Source: Clostridia bacterium
GTDB lineage: Bacteria; Bacillota; Clostridia; Christensenellales; Aristaeellaceae
Reading direction: 5' to 3'
Assembly: GCA_017469605.1 (NCBI GenBank)
Contig: JAFUGB010000286.1
Coordinates: 1-13,921, forward strand
DNA length: 13,921 nt
In this document: positions 5,635 to 12,588 of the stretch, in pieces
Layout: the number at the start of each line of letters is the position of its first letter
Numbering within the stretch: the stretch's first letter is position 1
Translations under genes and position numbers: made by a program
Notes under the pieces: generated by a model
What the model saw: only the letters and a program-made list of their open reading frames with translations
The model's database searches: none
Told to the model about the DNA's origin: nothing

Positions 5635-6311
5635 AAATCGTAACGATTGTAGGCATCCGCGGCGCGGGCAAAACCACCCTGGTGGAAGCGCTCCTGGCCG
5701 AGGTGCAGGGCCGCGGCCTGCGGGCCGGCACCGTAAAAACGGTCTTCTGCCCCACCTTCCATATGGACAAGCCGGGCAGCAATACCGACCGGCACACCAA
5801 GGCCGGTTCCGAGCTGGTCACCATCAAGGCCGAGCTGGAAACCGTCCTGCTCTATCCGCGCAGGCTCCTGCCTTCGGAAATATTGGCCCATTACAGCGAT
5901 TTTGACGTGGTGATCTGCGAGGGCGATTATGACCTGCCGGTGCCCCGCATCGTAGCGGCCCATGGCGAAGAAGACGCCCGCGAACGCGTCAATGACCGCA
6001 CGCTGGCTTTATCCGGCGTGATCGCCAATGACCTGCAGGCGCTTTGCGGCCTGCCCGTACTGCATCCGGACAGGGACATTGCCACGCTGGCCGACCTGGT
6101 GCTGGCCATGCCCGACATCACCGATTTTGCCGCCCTGGATACCGCGCTGAACGGCCCCGACGCCGCCCTGTCCCGGGATTTCTGCGCCCATGGCTGCAAA
6201 GGCCATGTCAAAAAGCCCGCCGGCGTCCGCGTGACAGTGGACGGCAGGCCCCTGCCGCTGACCCCCGAGCAGGAAAGCATGATCCGTAAATGGCGGGAAA
6301 GCGGGGATTAA
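5631..6311 (+). CDS. MobB-like GTPase (molybdopterin-guanine dinucleotide biosynthesis protein B family)
   Basis: The product has 226 residues. Residues 1-16 are a canonical P-loop, MKIVTIVGIRGAGKTT. DKPGSNTDRHTKAGS (about 46-60) matches the D-x-PG-x-DT-x-RH-x-x-AG motif of MobB, and VVICEGDYDLPVPRIV (about 93-108) matches the EG-containing strand followed by the P-K/R-I segment. MobB binds GTP and assists MobA in attaching GMP to molybdopterin. The family core ends near residue 165; a C-terminal segment of about 60 residues adds FCAHGCKGH (Cys185, His187, Cys189, His192), which could bind a metal. It is coupled to the upstream NTPase by a 4-bp overlap. No mobA or molybdoenzyme gene lies in the window, so the role in cofactor maturation is inferred from family only. 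Confidence 0.8.
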   Translation: MKIVTIVGIRGAGKTTLVEALLAEVQGRGLRAGTVKTVFCPTFHMDKPGSNTDRHTKAGSELVTIKAELETVLLYPRRLLPSEILAHYSDFDVVICEGDYDLPVPRIVAAHGEEDARERVNDRTLALSGVIANDLQALCGLPVLHPDRDIATLADLVLAMPDITDFAALDTALNGPDAALSRDFCAHGCKGHVKKPAGVRVTVDGRPLPLTPEQESMIRKWRESGD

Positions 6312-7180
6312 CGCCTGTCCCCTTCCTTCTCCGTCACCGTCAGGCTGCCGCTGGTGGTGCTCACCCTGGCCCGGCATTCTCCGCCGCCCACCTCAATATG
6401 GGCGGCCTTGTTTTTTACGCTCCGGCCGTTGAGACTGCCGCTGGATGTGCTGTAATCCACAGCGGCCCCGTGATCGGGATGCACCGTCAGGCGCACGCTG
6501 CCGCTGGTGCAGCTGATATTGGTATCGCCGCACTGATACAGCCCCAGGTCAATATTGCCCGATGTGCTGTTCAGCCGGGCGGACTGCGCCTGCAGCGCTT
6601 CTATCCGGGTATCGCCCGAGGTGCTGTTCACGGCAAGGGCGCCCGCCACATCCAAAAGTCCCGTGGTCACATCGCCGCTGGTGGAATTGAAGGCCGCGGA
6701 AGCCGCCCGGGCATTGCCCAGGCGCACATCGCCGCTGGTAATATTGACCGCCAGCGCACCCAGCGTATGCTCGCCCATGAACACATCGCCCGAGGTGCAG
6801 TTGACCCGCAGGTCGATCCCGGCAGGGATCTCCATCTCCAGCTTTTTATTGCCGGTGATTGCGCCGCGATAGCCCGATTCGCAAAACTGGATGCGCAGCG
6901 TGCCGCCATCCAGCAGCCAGTGCATCTGCTGGGCTTCGGATAACTTGCCGGCGGCTTCGGTCACGCTGAGCCGCGGCCCCGCCTTCTCCGTTAAATGGAT
7001 TTCGCCGGATCGCCAGTTGATTTCCACCGTGTCCACCGCGCCGGCGTCATAGGCAAAGCTGCCTATGCTGTACCGGCCGGCCTGGTCATAGGCAGCCATC
7101 CGCCCCAGTGTGAAGGAACACCCGCTCAGCCCCAGGCACAGCGCAACAGCCAGCATTAGGCAGCACAGCTTTTTCATCAT
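6308..7180 (-). CDS. DUF4097-family beta-strand repeat lipoprotein
   Basis: The product has 290 residues. MMKKLCCLMLAVALCLGLSGC is a lipoprotein signal with lipobox LSGC, Cys21 being the predicted lipidated residue, so the protein should be anchored outside the membrane. From about residue 128 a unit of about 20 residues recurs, centred on NxTSGDV: NCTSGDV, NITSGDV, NSTSGDV, NSTSGDT, NSTSGNI, SCTSGSV, then looser YSTSSGS and VSTTSGS. Such repeats form the parallel beta-helix of the DUF4097 (putative adhesin) family, whose biochemical role is unknown. The ATG at 7180 or the adjacent one at 7177 may start translation; GAGGAGAGGAAG lies upstream. The stop overlaps the convergent MobB-like stop. 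Confidence 0.88.
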   Translation of the reverse strand: MMKKLCCLMLAVALCLGLSGCSFTLGRMAAYDQAGRYSIGSFAYDAGAVDTVEINWRSGEIHLTEKAGPRLSVTEAAGKLSEAQQMHWLLDGGTLRIQFCESGYRGAITGNKKLEMEIPAGIDLRVNCTSGDVFMGEHTLGALAVNITSGDVRLGNARAASAAFNSTSGDVTTGLLDVAGALAVNSTSGDTRIEALQAQSARLNSTSGNIDLGLYQCGDTNISCTSGSVRLTVHPDHGAAVDYSTSSGSLNGRSVKNKAAHIEVGGGECRARVSTTSGSLTVTEKEGDRR

Positions 7181-7328
7181 AATCTTCTTCCTCTCCTCAA
7201 ACGCTTTAAGCCGCTATCAGCTTATCATGCCCCTGCGCCTTTGTCCATTAACAAAACATTAAAAACGCAAAGCGGCCTTTGATCGTTGTATAAAAAATTT
7301 ACACATTCTTCCCAGCCTGTTCACCTCC

Positions 7329-7344
7329 GCGCTGCCCGCAGCGC
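7329..7344. repeat. GC-rich palindrome next to a -35 box
   Basis: GCGCTGC (7329-7335) and GCAGCGC (7338-7344) are exact reverse complements separated by CC, ending at the base before the -35 box at 7345. It may be an operator or a chance dyad. The rest of 7181-7328 holds the leader of the minus-strand lipoprotein gene and no other gene I can support. Confidence 0.45.
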
Positions 7345-7373
7345 TTGCTTTTACCCATCCAAAATGGTATGAT
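7345..7373 (+). promoter_or_regulatory. Promoter of the Cthe_2159-like gene
   Basis: TTGCTT (7345-7350), a 17-bp spacer and TATGAT (7368-7373), located 37 bp before the ATG at 7410. Confidence 0.7.
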
Positions 7374-7409
7374 GATGCCGTACAATTGACGAACAAGGAG
7401 CAATTTGTC

Positions 7410-8261
7410 ATGAAAAAGGCATTCATTTTGATCCTGGCGCTGTGCCTGCTGGCCGCCATGCCCGCGCTGGCCGCCGATTATTCCGACGCGTTCACCAAGT
7501 TTGACCAGCGGGACAACTGGACCGAAGCTGTGATCATCACCTTCAACAACGACGGCGTGCTGATCAACGGCAGCGGCGTTACGGCGGAGGGAACCACGGT
7601 GCGCATCACCGCCCCCGGCACCTACCTGCTCTCCGGCGCCTGCGATAACGGCCAGGTGATCGTGGAACTCGGCAAGGAGGAAAAGGCCCAGCTGGTGCTG
7701 GGCGGGCTGACGCTGACCTGCCCCGATTCCGCCCCGCTGTACGTGATCAGCGCCGATAAGGTGAGCCTGACCCTGGCCCCCGGCAGCGTGAACACGCTGA
7801 CCGACGGCGCCGTCTATACCCGCGCCTTTGAAAAAGCGCCCAAGGGCTGCATCAGCAGCCGGGACGACCTGACCGTCAACGGCTCAGGCGCGCTGACCGT
7901 GAACGGCCTCAACAACAACGGCATCGACTGCCACAACGACCTGAAAATCCTATCCGGCACCATTGACGTAACCGCTGTTAAAAACGCGCTGAAGGGGGAC
8001 GATTCGGTGGCCATTAAGGATGGCGTCCTCACCCTGAACGCCGGCAAGGACGGCATCAAGGCCGATAACGCCGACGAGCCCGGCAAGGGCTACGTGTACG
8101 TGGCGGGAGGCCAAATCACCATTACCGCCGGCGACGACGCCATCCAGGGACAGCAGGACGTGACGGTTTCCGGCGGCACCATTACCGTGGATGCCCAGGG
8201 CAAAACCATCAACAGCAAGGGCACCCAGGAGATCACCACGGGCGTGATTTCCAAAAAATAA
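7410..8261 (+). CDS. Secreted carbohydrate-binding domain protein, Cthe_2159 (DUF4353) type
   Basis: The ATG at 7410 has AAGGAG (7395-7400) 9 nt upstream; the in-frame TTG at 7386 lacks one. The product has 283 residues. Residues 1-21 are a signal peptide with cleavage after ALA. The mature protein is a series of short beta strands with Gly/Asn/Asp turns: ITAPGTYLLSGACDNGQVIV, then LTLAPGSVNTLTDG, FEKAPKGCISSRDDLTVNGSG, NGIDCHNDLKILSGT, VKNALKGDDSVAIKDG, KDGIKADN and DDAIQGQQDVTVSGG. This matches the parallel beta-helix family of Clostridium thermocellum Cthe_2159, which binds acidic plant polysaccharide and cellulose. Residues such as DDAIQG may bind Ca2+. It has its own promoter and terminator, so it is a single-gene unit upstream of the CotH operon. 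Confidence 0.88.
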   Translation: MKKAFILILALCLLAAMPALAADYSDAFTKFDQRDNWTEAVIITFNNDGVLINGSGVTAEGTTVRITAPGTYLLSGACDNGQVIVELGKEEKAQLVLGGLTLTCPDSAPLYVISADKVSLTLAPGSVNTLTDGAVYTRAFEKAPKGCISSRDDLTVNGSGALTVNGLNNNGIDCHNDLKILSGTIDVTAVKNALKGDDSVAIKDGVLTLNAGKDGIKADNADEPGKGYVYVAGGQITITAGDDAIQGQQDVTVSGGTITVDAQGKTINSKGTQEITTGVISKK

Positions 8262-8303
8262 ACAGACGGGCTGCCGTTTCGCAGCGCATCCCCGCAGTCC
8301 AGT

Positions 8304-8336
8304 CGCCTTTTCGGGAACGAAAGGGCGGTTTTCTTT
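8304..8336 (+). terminator. Rho-independent terminator after the Cthe_2159-like gene
   Basis: CGCCTTTTCG (8304-8313) pairs with CGAAAGGGCG (8318-8327) over ten positions, one a G-T pair, around a GGAA loop. It is followed by GTTTTCTTTC. Confidence 0.85.
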
Positions 8337-8366
8337 CTATAGAAATGTTAAATATCCACCCATGGC

Positions 8367-8395
8367 TTGCATCTTTCCCCGCCTTCGTGTATCAT
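8367..8395 (+). promoter_or_regulatory. Promoter of the cotH-NAGPA operon
   Basis: TTGCAT (8367-8372), a 17-bp spacer and TATCAT (8390-8395). The predicted transcript start near 8402 is 27 nt before the TTG at 8429, which rules out the in-frame ATG at 8345 as the start. Confidence 0.7.
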
Positions 8396-8428
8396 GGATA
8401 TGATTATGCAAAAGCGAGGTATTGTGCT

Positions 8429-10054
8429 TTGAAGCGCGCATTTTTTCTCCTTATACTGATGGCCTGCCTGCTGAGCGCCCCGGCGCTGGCTGATCACGGC
8501 ACGGTAACGCTGGTGCTGGGAGCGGCGACGCCGGTAAACGGCAACACCGCCTATAAAAAGGACAGCCGCGCCTACGAGCGCGACCTGACCGTGCCGGTGA
8601 TCAACGGCATGGAAGCGCTCAAGGACAGCCAGACCGGCGCGGCGGTCACCTGGTTCTGCCCGGTCAGCGCCCAGGGCGGGGAGGTTATCATTGATTTTCC
8701 TTATACCGACGCCTGGACCACCGTTGACGTGGCGGGCCAGTTGCTGACGGCGGAAAACCCGGCCACCGTGACCCTGGGCGAGGATATCACCATCCAGCTG
8801 GCCACCCGGTCCAAGCGCACCGTGATGCACTTAAAGCTGTCCACCCTGCCGCTCGTATTTGTGGAATACCACGGCAGCGACCTGTATGAAAACCAGGTGC
8901 CCGGCACCTTGACCATCGTGGATCCCGATTACGCCGTCCACGGCCAGCCCGATGCCGTCATGGAATACGAGATCACCATCGGCTACCGGGGCCAGAGCAG
9001 CCTGAATTACAAAAAGCATAACTACACCGTGCACCTGTGGCAAAACGGCGAAAAATACAAAACCTCGCTGCTGGGCCTGCGCCGCGACGACGACTGGATC
9101 CTGTGCGGCGCCATGAACGATATGCTGCGCCTGCGCAATACCGTGGCCATGGATTTATGGGAGGAACTCTATACCCTGCCCTGGGACCCGGCCCGCTCGG
9201 GCGCCATCGAGGGCGAATTCTGCGAAGTATACATGAACGGCAAGTACATTGGTCTCTACAGCCTGAACGAGCGGCTGGACCGCAAGCAGGTGGCCATTGA
9301 CAAGGAAAACGGCCAGATCGTGCGCTCGGTGCAGGCTGAGGCCGGCGGCGTGAACCTGATGGATTTCACCACGCTGGGCAAAAAGCTGCCGGGCGACAGC
9401 GAAATCTGGTACAACATGGAGCTCAAGTATCCCAAGCCCGGCGATATGCAGGCCGGCGACTGGAACCGTTTTTACGATTTTTTGCAGTTCACCGTCAATT
9501 CCGACGCCAACGCCTTCGCCGCCCACATCGGTGATTATATCGATATTGACAATTTTGCTGATTATTACGTATACATCACCGCCACCGGCGCCACCGGCAA
9601 CATGATTAAAAACCTGTACTTTGTGATGGACGACAAATCCGCCGATCCCCGCTACCGGCTGATCCCCTGGGATATGGACGGCTCCTTTGGCCGCCGCAAC
9701 GACGCCACCAAGCGCGAGGTGGACATCATCAGCAGCAACCATCTGTTTGAGTGGCTGGTCAAGTACAACGCCGGGGGCATCAACGACCTGTGCCGTCAAA
9801 AGTGGCAGCTGTACAGGGATACCGTGTTCTCCTATGAGCATATCATGGGCCTGTTCCAGAAGTATTACGACCAGCTGGACGCCAGCGGCGCATGGGAGCG
9901 GGAAGCCGCGGCCTGGCCCCAATTTAAGGATACCTTTTCCTTCCGCGCCGCCGCCGAGCTGGACTATGTGTATGATTATATGAAACAGCGCTTGGAATTC
10001 GTGGACAGCTTTTTCACCGGCGAATCCCTCAGCGCGGGAAAGTGGTTAAAGTAA
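8429..10054 (+). CDS. Secreted CotH-family protein kinase
   Basis: I choose the TTG at 8429: it follows an AGCGAGGT site by about 8 nt, lies just after the promoter, and begins a signal peptide MKRAFFLLILMACLLSAPALA. The product has 541 residues. After an N-terminal beta-rich region (about 22-175) comes the CotH domain: GYRGQSSLNYKKHNYTVHLW (about 185-204), DDDWILCGAMNDMLRLRN, EVYMNGKYIGLYSLNERLDR, and the C-terminal catalytic signature KNLYFVMD followed by RLIPWDMDGSFG (about 410-421), whose Asp residues fit the ATP/metal-binding site of CotH. CotH proteins are atypical kinases; B. subtilis CotH phosphorylates spore coat proteins and homologues occur as exported or cellulosome-linked proteins. 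The signal peptide suggests a role outside the membrane. The next gene starts 1 bp after its stop. Confidence 0.9.
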   Translation: MKRAFFLLILMACLLSAPALADHGTVTLVLGAATPVNGNTAYKKDSRAYERDLTVPVINGMEALKDSQTGAAVTWFCPVSAQGGEVIIDFPYTDAWTTVDVAGQLLTAENPATVTLGEDITIQLATRSKRTVMHLKLSTLPLVFVEYHGSDLYENQVPGTLTIVDPDYAVHGQPDAVMEYEITIGYRGQSSLNYKKHNYTVHLWQNGEKYKTSLLGLRRDDDWILCGAMNDMLRLRNTVAMDLWEELYTLPWDPARSGAIEGEFCEVYMNGKYIGLYSLNERLDRKQVAIDKENGQIVRSVQAEAGGVNLMDFTTLGKKLPGDSEIWYNMELKYPKPGDMQAGDWNRFYDFLQFTVNSDANAFAAHIGDYIDIDNFADYYVYITATGATGNMIKNLYFVMDDKSADPRYRLIPWDMDGSFGRRNDATKREVDIISSNHLFEWLVKYNAGGINDLCRQKWQLYRDTVFSYEHIMGLFQKYYDQLDASGAWEREAAAWPQFKDTFSFRAAAELDYVYDYMKQRLEFVDSFFTGESLSAGKWLK

Positions 10055-10055
10055 A

Positions 10056-11552
10056 ATGAAAAAACGTGCATTTGCGCTGCTGCTGTGCCTGCTGCTGTGC
10101 CTGTCCTTTTCCGCCGGCGCCGAGGAAGCGTACCGGATGCTTGCATCGGGCAGCGTGGGCGATGATGTAAAGGCCATGAAGGTCCGGCTGTATGAGCTGG
10201 GCTATTACCGCACCGACGCGCTGAACGATATATTCAACGAATCCGCCGGGCCGGTGGTGGAAAATTTCCAGTACATGAACGGCCTGGCCCGCACCGGTGT
10301 GGCTGACGCCTACACCCAGGCCGTGCTGTTCAGCGACGCTGCCGTTATGGCGGACGGTACGCCGGTGAATGCCGCCACCGAAATGCCGGCTGAGGGCGCG
10401 GGGGGCGACGGCCAATACCGCACCCTGCGGGAGAACAACTACGGCGACGACGTGCTGGAAGCCAAAAAGGGCCTTTTGAAGCTGGGCTATTACCGGTCCG
10501 ACGATTTTAACAGCGCCTTCAATTCCGGCATGACCGACCGCGTAATCCAGTTTCAGCAGAGCCTGGACCAAACGGCGGACGGCGTGCTGACGGCGGCGCA
10601 GCAGCAGGAAATGCTGGGCGCCCGCATCGTTACCGGCGGCGGCCTGGCGGCAGCCAGCACGGTGGAATTGCCCGAGCTGGATGAAGAAGGCTATCTGGCG
10701 GATCAAGCGGCCGCCCCCTTCGTATACGGCGATTATGCCACCGGCTACTGGTACTACATCGATCAGGAGCTGCACATTGAAATCATCCGCTATACCCATC
10801 CCCGTTACCCCGATATGAGCTGGTACGAAACCGAAATTTTCTGCAAGCCCAGCGTGGTATGGCAGCCGCTCATGTCCCAGGGCAGCCGGGAGGAAGGCCA
10901 CAACTTTGAGGACGGCATGACCATCGCTGACCGGGGCGGCGCCATCCTGGCCGTCACCGATGACAACTTTGGCTACCGCTGGTATAAGCGGTTCCACGAT
11001 AACGACCTCAAGTACCAGCAGGGCGTTGTGATCCGAAACGGCATCGTGCGCGCCGACGCCATGCCCGACGCAAGCTATTATGATTTTCCGCCGCTGGACG
11101 TGCTGGCCTATTATCCCGACGGCAGCATTGAGCTGTACTATCCCGAGGAGCACGACGCCCAGGAGTACCTGGACATGGGCGTGCTGCACACCTATTGCTT
11201 TGGCCCGATCCTGATCCGCGACGGCCAGGTGAACCAGCGCCTGTACAGTCCCAGCTCCAAAACGCTGGCGGAGGAATATGTGGAGGAGGCCGCCCGCCAA
11301 GCCATTGGATACTATGCCCCCGGCCATTACATCATCATCACGGCCAACGGCGATCACGACAGCCGCACCGGCGTGGCGATGCAGTGGATGGTGGACATGA
11401 TGCAGCAAAAGGGCGTCCGGCACGCTTTTAACCTGGACGGCGGCCGCACCACGCTTTTGTACTTCATGGGCCAGGCCGTCAACAAAAAGGAAAACGTCAA
11501 CCGCAGCCTCATGCGCGAGGTCACCGGCATGATCGGGATCGGTGAAAGATAA
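10056..11552 (+). CDS. Secreted protein with two peptidoglycan-binding domains and a phosphodiester glycosidase (NAGPA) domain
   Basis: The product has 498 residues. MKKRAFALLLCLLLCLSFSA is a signal peptide. Two PG_binding_1-type repeats follow at about residues 29-95 (SGSVGDDVKAMKVRLYELGYY...) and 120-188 (NNYGDDVLEAKKGLLKLGYY...), both with the family L-x-x-LGYY core. Residues from about 225 form a phosphodiester glycosidase domain: an IIRYTHP strand, a GHNFEDGMTIADRGGAILAV segment, GPILIRDGQV, then ANGDHDSRTGVAMQWM and AFNLDGGRTTLLYF near 457-470, the NLDGG signature of the uncovering-enzyme family. Such enzymes cleave sugar-1-phosphodiesters. A wall-bound enzyme acting on phosphodiester-linked wall or capsule sugars is likely (inference). 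The ATG is 1 bp after the cotH stop with only a weak ribosome site, indicating coupling. Confidence 0.87.
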   Translation: MKKRAFALLLCLLLCLSFSAGAEEAYRMLASGSVGDDVKAMKVRLYELGYYRTDALNDIFNESAGPVVENFQYMNGLARTGVADAYTQAVLFSDAAVMADGTPVNAATEMPAEGAGGDGQYRTLRENNYGDDVLEAKKGLLKLGYYRSDDFNSAFNSGMTDRVIQFQQSLDQTADGVLTAAQQQEMLGARIVTGGGLAAASTVELPELDEEGYLADQAAAPFVYGDYATGYWYYIDQELHIEIIRYTHPRYPDMSWYETEIFCKPSVVWQPLMSQGSREEGHNFEDGMTIADRGGAILAVTDDNFGYRWYKRFHDNDLKYQQGVVIRNGIVRADAMPDASYYDFPPLDVLAYYPDGSIELYYPEEHDAQEYLDMGVLHTYCFGPILIRDGQVNQRLYSPSSKTLAEEYVEEAARQAIGYYAPGHYIIITANGDHDSRTGVAMQWMVDMMQQKGVRHAFNLDGGRTTLLYFMGQAVNKKENVNRSLMREVTGMIGIGER

Positions 11553-11594
11553 GCGGCGCTGAAGCTTTACGGGCCGCCGCCGGCGCGCGGGAAA

Positions 11595-11630
11595 TTGCCC
11601 CGGGCGGGCATTGCGGCAAGGGCCCGGCAA
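11595..11630. repeat. GC-rich inverted repeat after the NAGPA gene, possible weak terminator
   Basis: TTGCCCCGGGC (11595-11605) can pair with GCCCGGCAA (11622-11630) with a two-base bulge, but no T-run follows. The gap 11553-11717 shows no clean terminator and no gene; it becomes AT-rich from about 11650 towards the yebC promoter. Confidence 0.35.
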
Positions 11631-11717
11631 AAGTATTGCGTTTCCCATCCGTCCCGCTTTTTAAGCAGATGATGCCAAACCGTGATTTTTAAATCATGAA
11701 TTTTCTGCCGGGAGTAT

Positions 11718-11746
11718 TTGACGGATAGCCTGCTGTGTGCTATAAT
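11718..11746 (+). promoter_or_regulatory. yebC promoter
   Basis: TTGACG (11718-11723), a 17-bp spacer and TATAAT (11741-11746), near consensus, 35 bp before the ATG. GGAGGG (11769-11774) is the ribosome site. Confidence 0.9.
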
Positions 11747-11780
11747 TTTATAGTTAAATAGATTTTCTGGAGGGATTTTC

Positions 11781-12527
11781 ATGTCCGGTCATTCCAAATG
11801 GCATAATATTCAGGCAAAAAAGGGCAAGGCTGACGCCGCGCGCGGCAAGATTTTCACCAAGATCGGCCGTGAAATCGCCATTGCCGTGCGCGAAGGCGGC
11901 GCGAACCCCGAAAGCAACGGCAAGCTGCGCGACGTTATTGCCAAGGCCAAGGCCAATAACATGCCCAATGATAATATCCAGCGCTCCATCAAAAAGGCCG
12001 CCGGCGAAGGCAGCGGCCTGAGCTATGAAGAAATCGTATACGAGGGCTATGCGCCCGGCGGCGTGGCCATCATCTGCAATATCGTAACCGATAACCGCAA
12101 CCGCACCAGCGCCGACGTGCGCCATATCTTTGACAAGAACGGCGGTTCCCTGGGCACCCCCGGCAGCGTAAGCTACATGTTTGACAACAAAGGCCAGATC
12201 GTGGTTGAGCGCGAGCCCGGCATGGACGAGGACGAAATGATGATGATGGCGCTGGAAGCCGGCGCCGAGGACGTGAAGGTGCTGGACGATGTGTTTGAAA
12301 TCTACACCGCGCCCAATGACTTCTCCGCCGTCCGCGAAGCGCTGGAGCAGCAGGGGCTTTCCTTCCTGTCCGCCGATAAGAAGATGATCCCCCAGAACAC
12401 GGTGGAGGTCACCGATCCCGATACCATCGCCAAGATTGAAAAGCTGCTGGACATGCTGGACGATAACGACGACGTGGCCGATGTGTACCACAATGCCGAG
12501 CTGCCCGAAGAGGAAGAAGAAGAATAA
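11781..12527 (+). CDS. yebC: YebC/PmpR family protein
   Basis: The product has 248 residues, the usual length. The start MSGHSKWHNIQAKKGKADAA is the near-invariant opening of the family. Further hallmarks are GKIFTKIGREI, MPNDNIQRSIKKAAGE, YEEIVYEGYAPGG, TDNRNRTSADVRHIFDKNGG, SVSYMFDNKG, and DEDEMMMMALEAGAEDV in the middle domain. The family has been described as DNA-binding transcription regulators (PmpR) and more recently as ribosome-associated factors that relieve stalling at difficult peptide sequences; sequence alone does not decide which applies. The C-terminus ends in a run of Glu. It has its own promoter and a strong terminator, so it is a single-gene unit. Confidence 0.97.
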   Translation: MSGHSKWHNIQAKKGKADAARGKIFTKIGREIAIAVREGGANPESNGKLRDVIAKAKANNMPNDNIQRSIKKAAGEGSGLSYEEIVYEGYAPGGVAIICNIVTDNRNRTSADVRHIFDKNGGSLGTPGSVSYMFDNKGQIVVEREPGMDEDEMMMMALEAGAEDVKVLDDVFEIYTAPNDFSAVREALEQQGLSFLSADKKMIPQNTVEVTDPDTIAKIEKLLDMLDDNDDVADVYHNAELPEEEEEE

Positions 12528-12546
12528 GCGTTCCCTGTACGCAGTC

Positions 12547-12578
12547 CGTGCGGAGGCACTTTCCTCCGCACGCTTTTT
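12547..12578 (+). terminator. Rho-independent terminator after yebC
   Basis: CGTGCGGAGG (12547-12556) and CCTCCGCACG (12563-12572) form a perfect 10-bp stem with a 6-nt loop, followed by CTTTTT. Confidence 0.93.
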
Positions 12579-12588
12579 ATTGAAACGT

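Noticed and set aside
9155..9922. A 255-codon minus-strand frame inside cotH
   Set aside because: Shadow of the CotH reading frame; no motifs or ribosome site.
7410..10120. Twin-arginine signal peptides on the secreted proteins, which would make them Tat substrates
   Set aside because: The N-termini (MKKAFILIL, MKRAFFLL, MKKRAFALLL) lack an RR-x-F-L-K motif and look like Sec signals.
10029..11648. A 539-codon open frame on the minus strand opposite the NAGPA gene
   Set aside because: It is the antisense shadow of a GC-rich gene: composition is dominated by Ala, Val, Gly and His with no recognisable domain, and the plus-strand frame has signal peptide and domain motifs.
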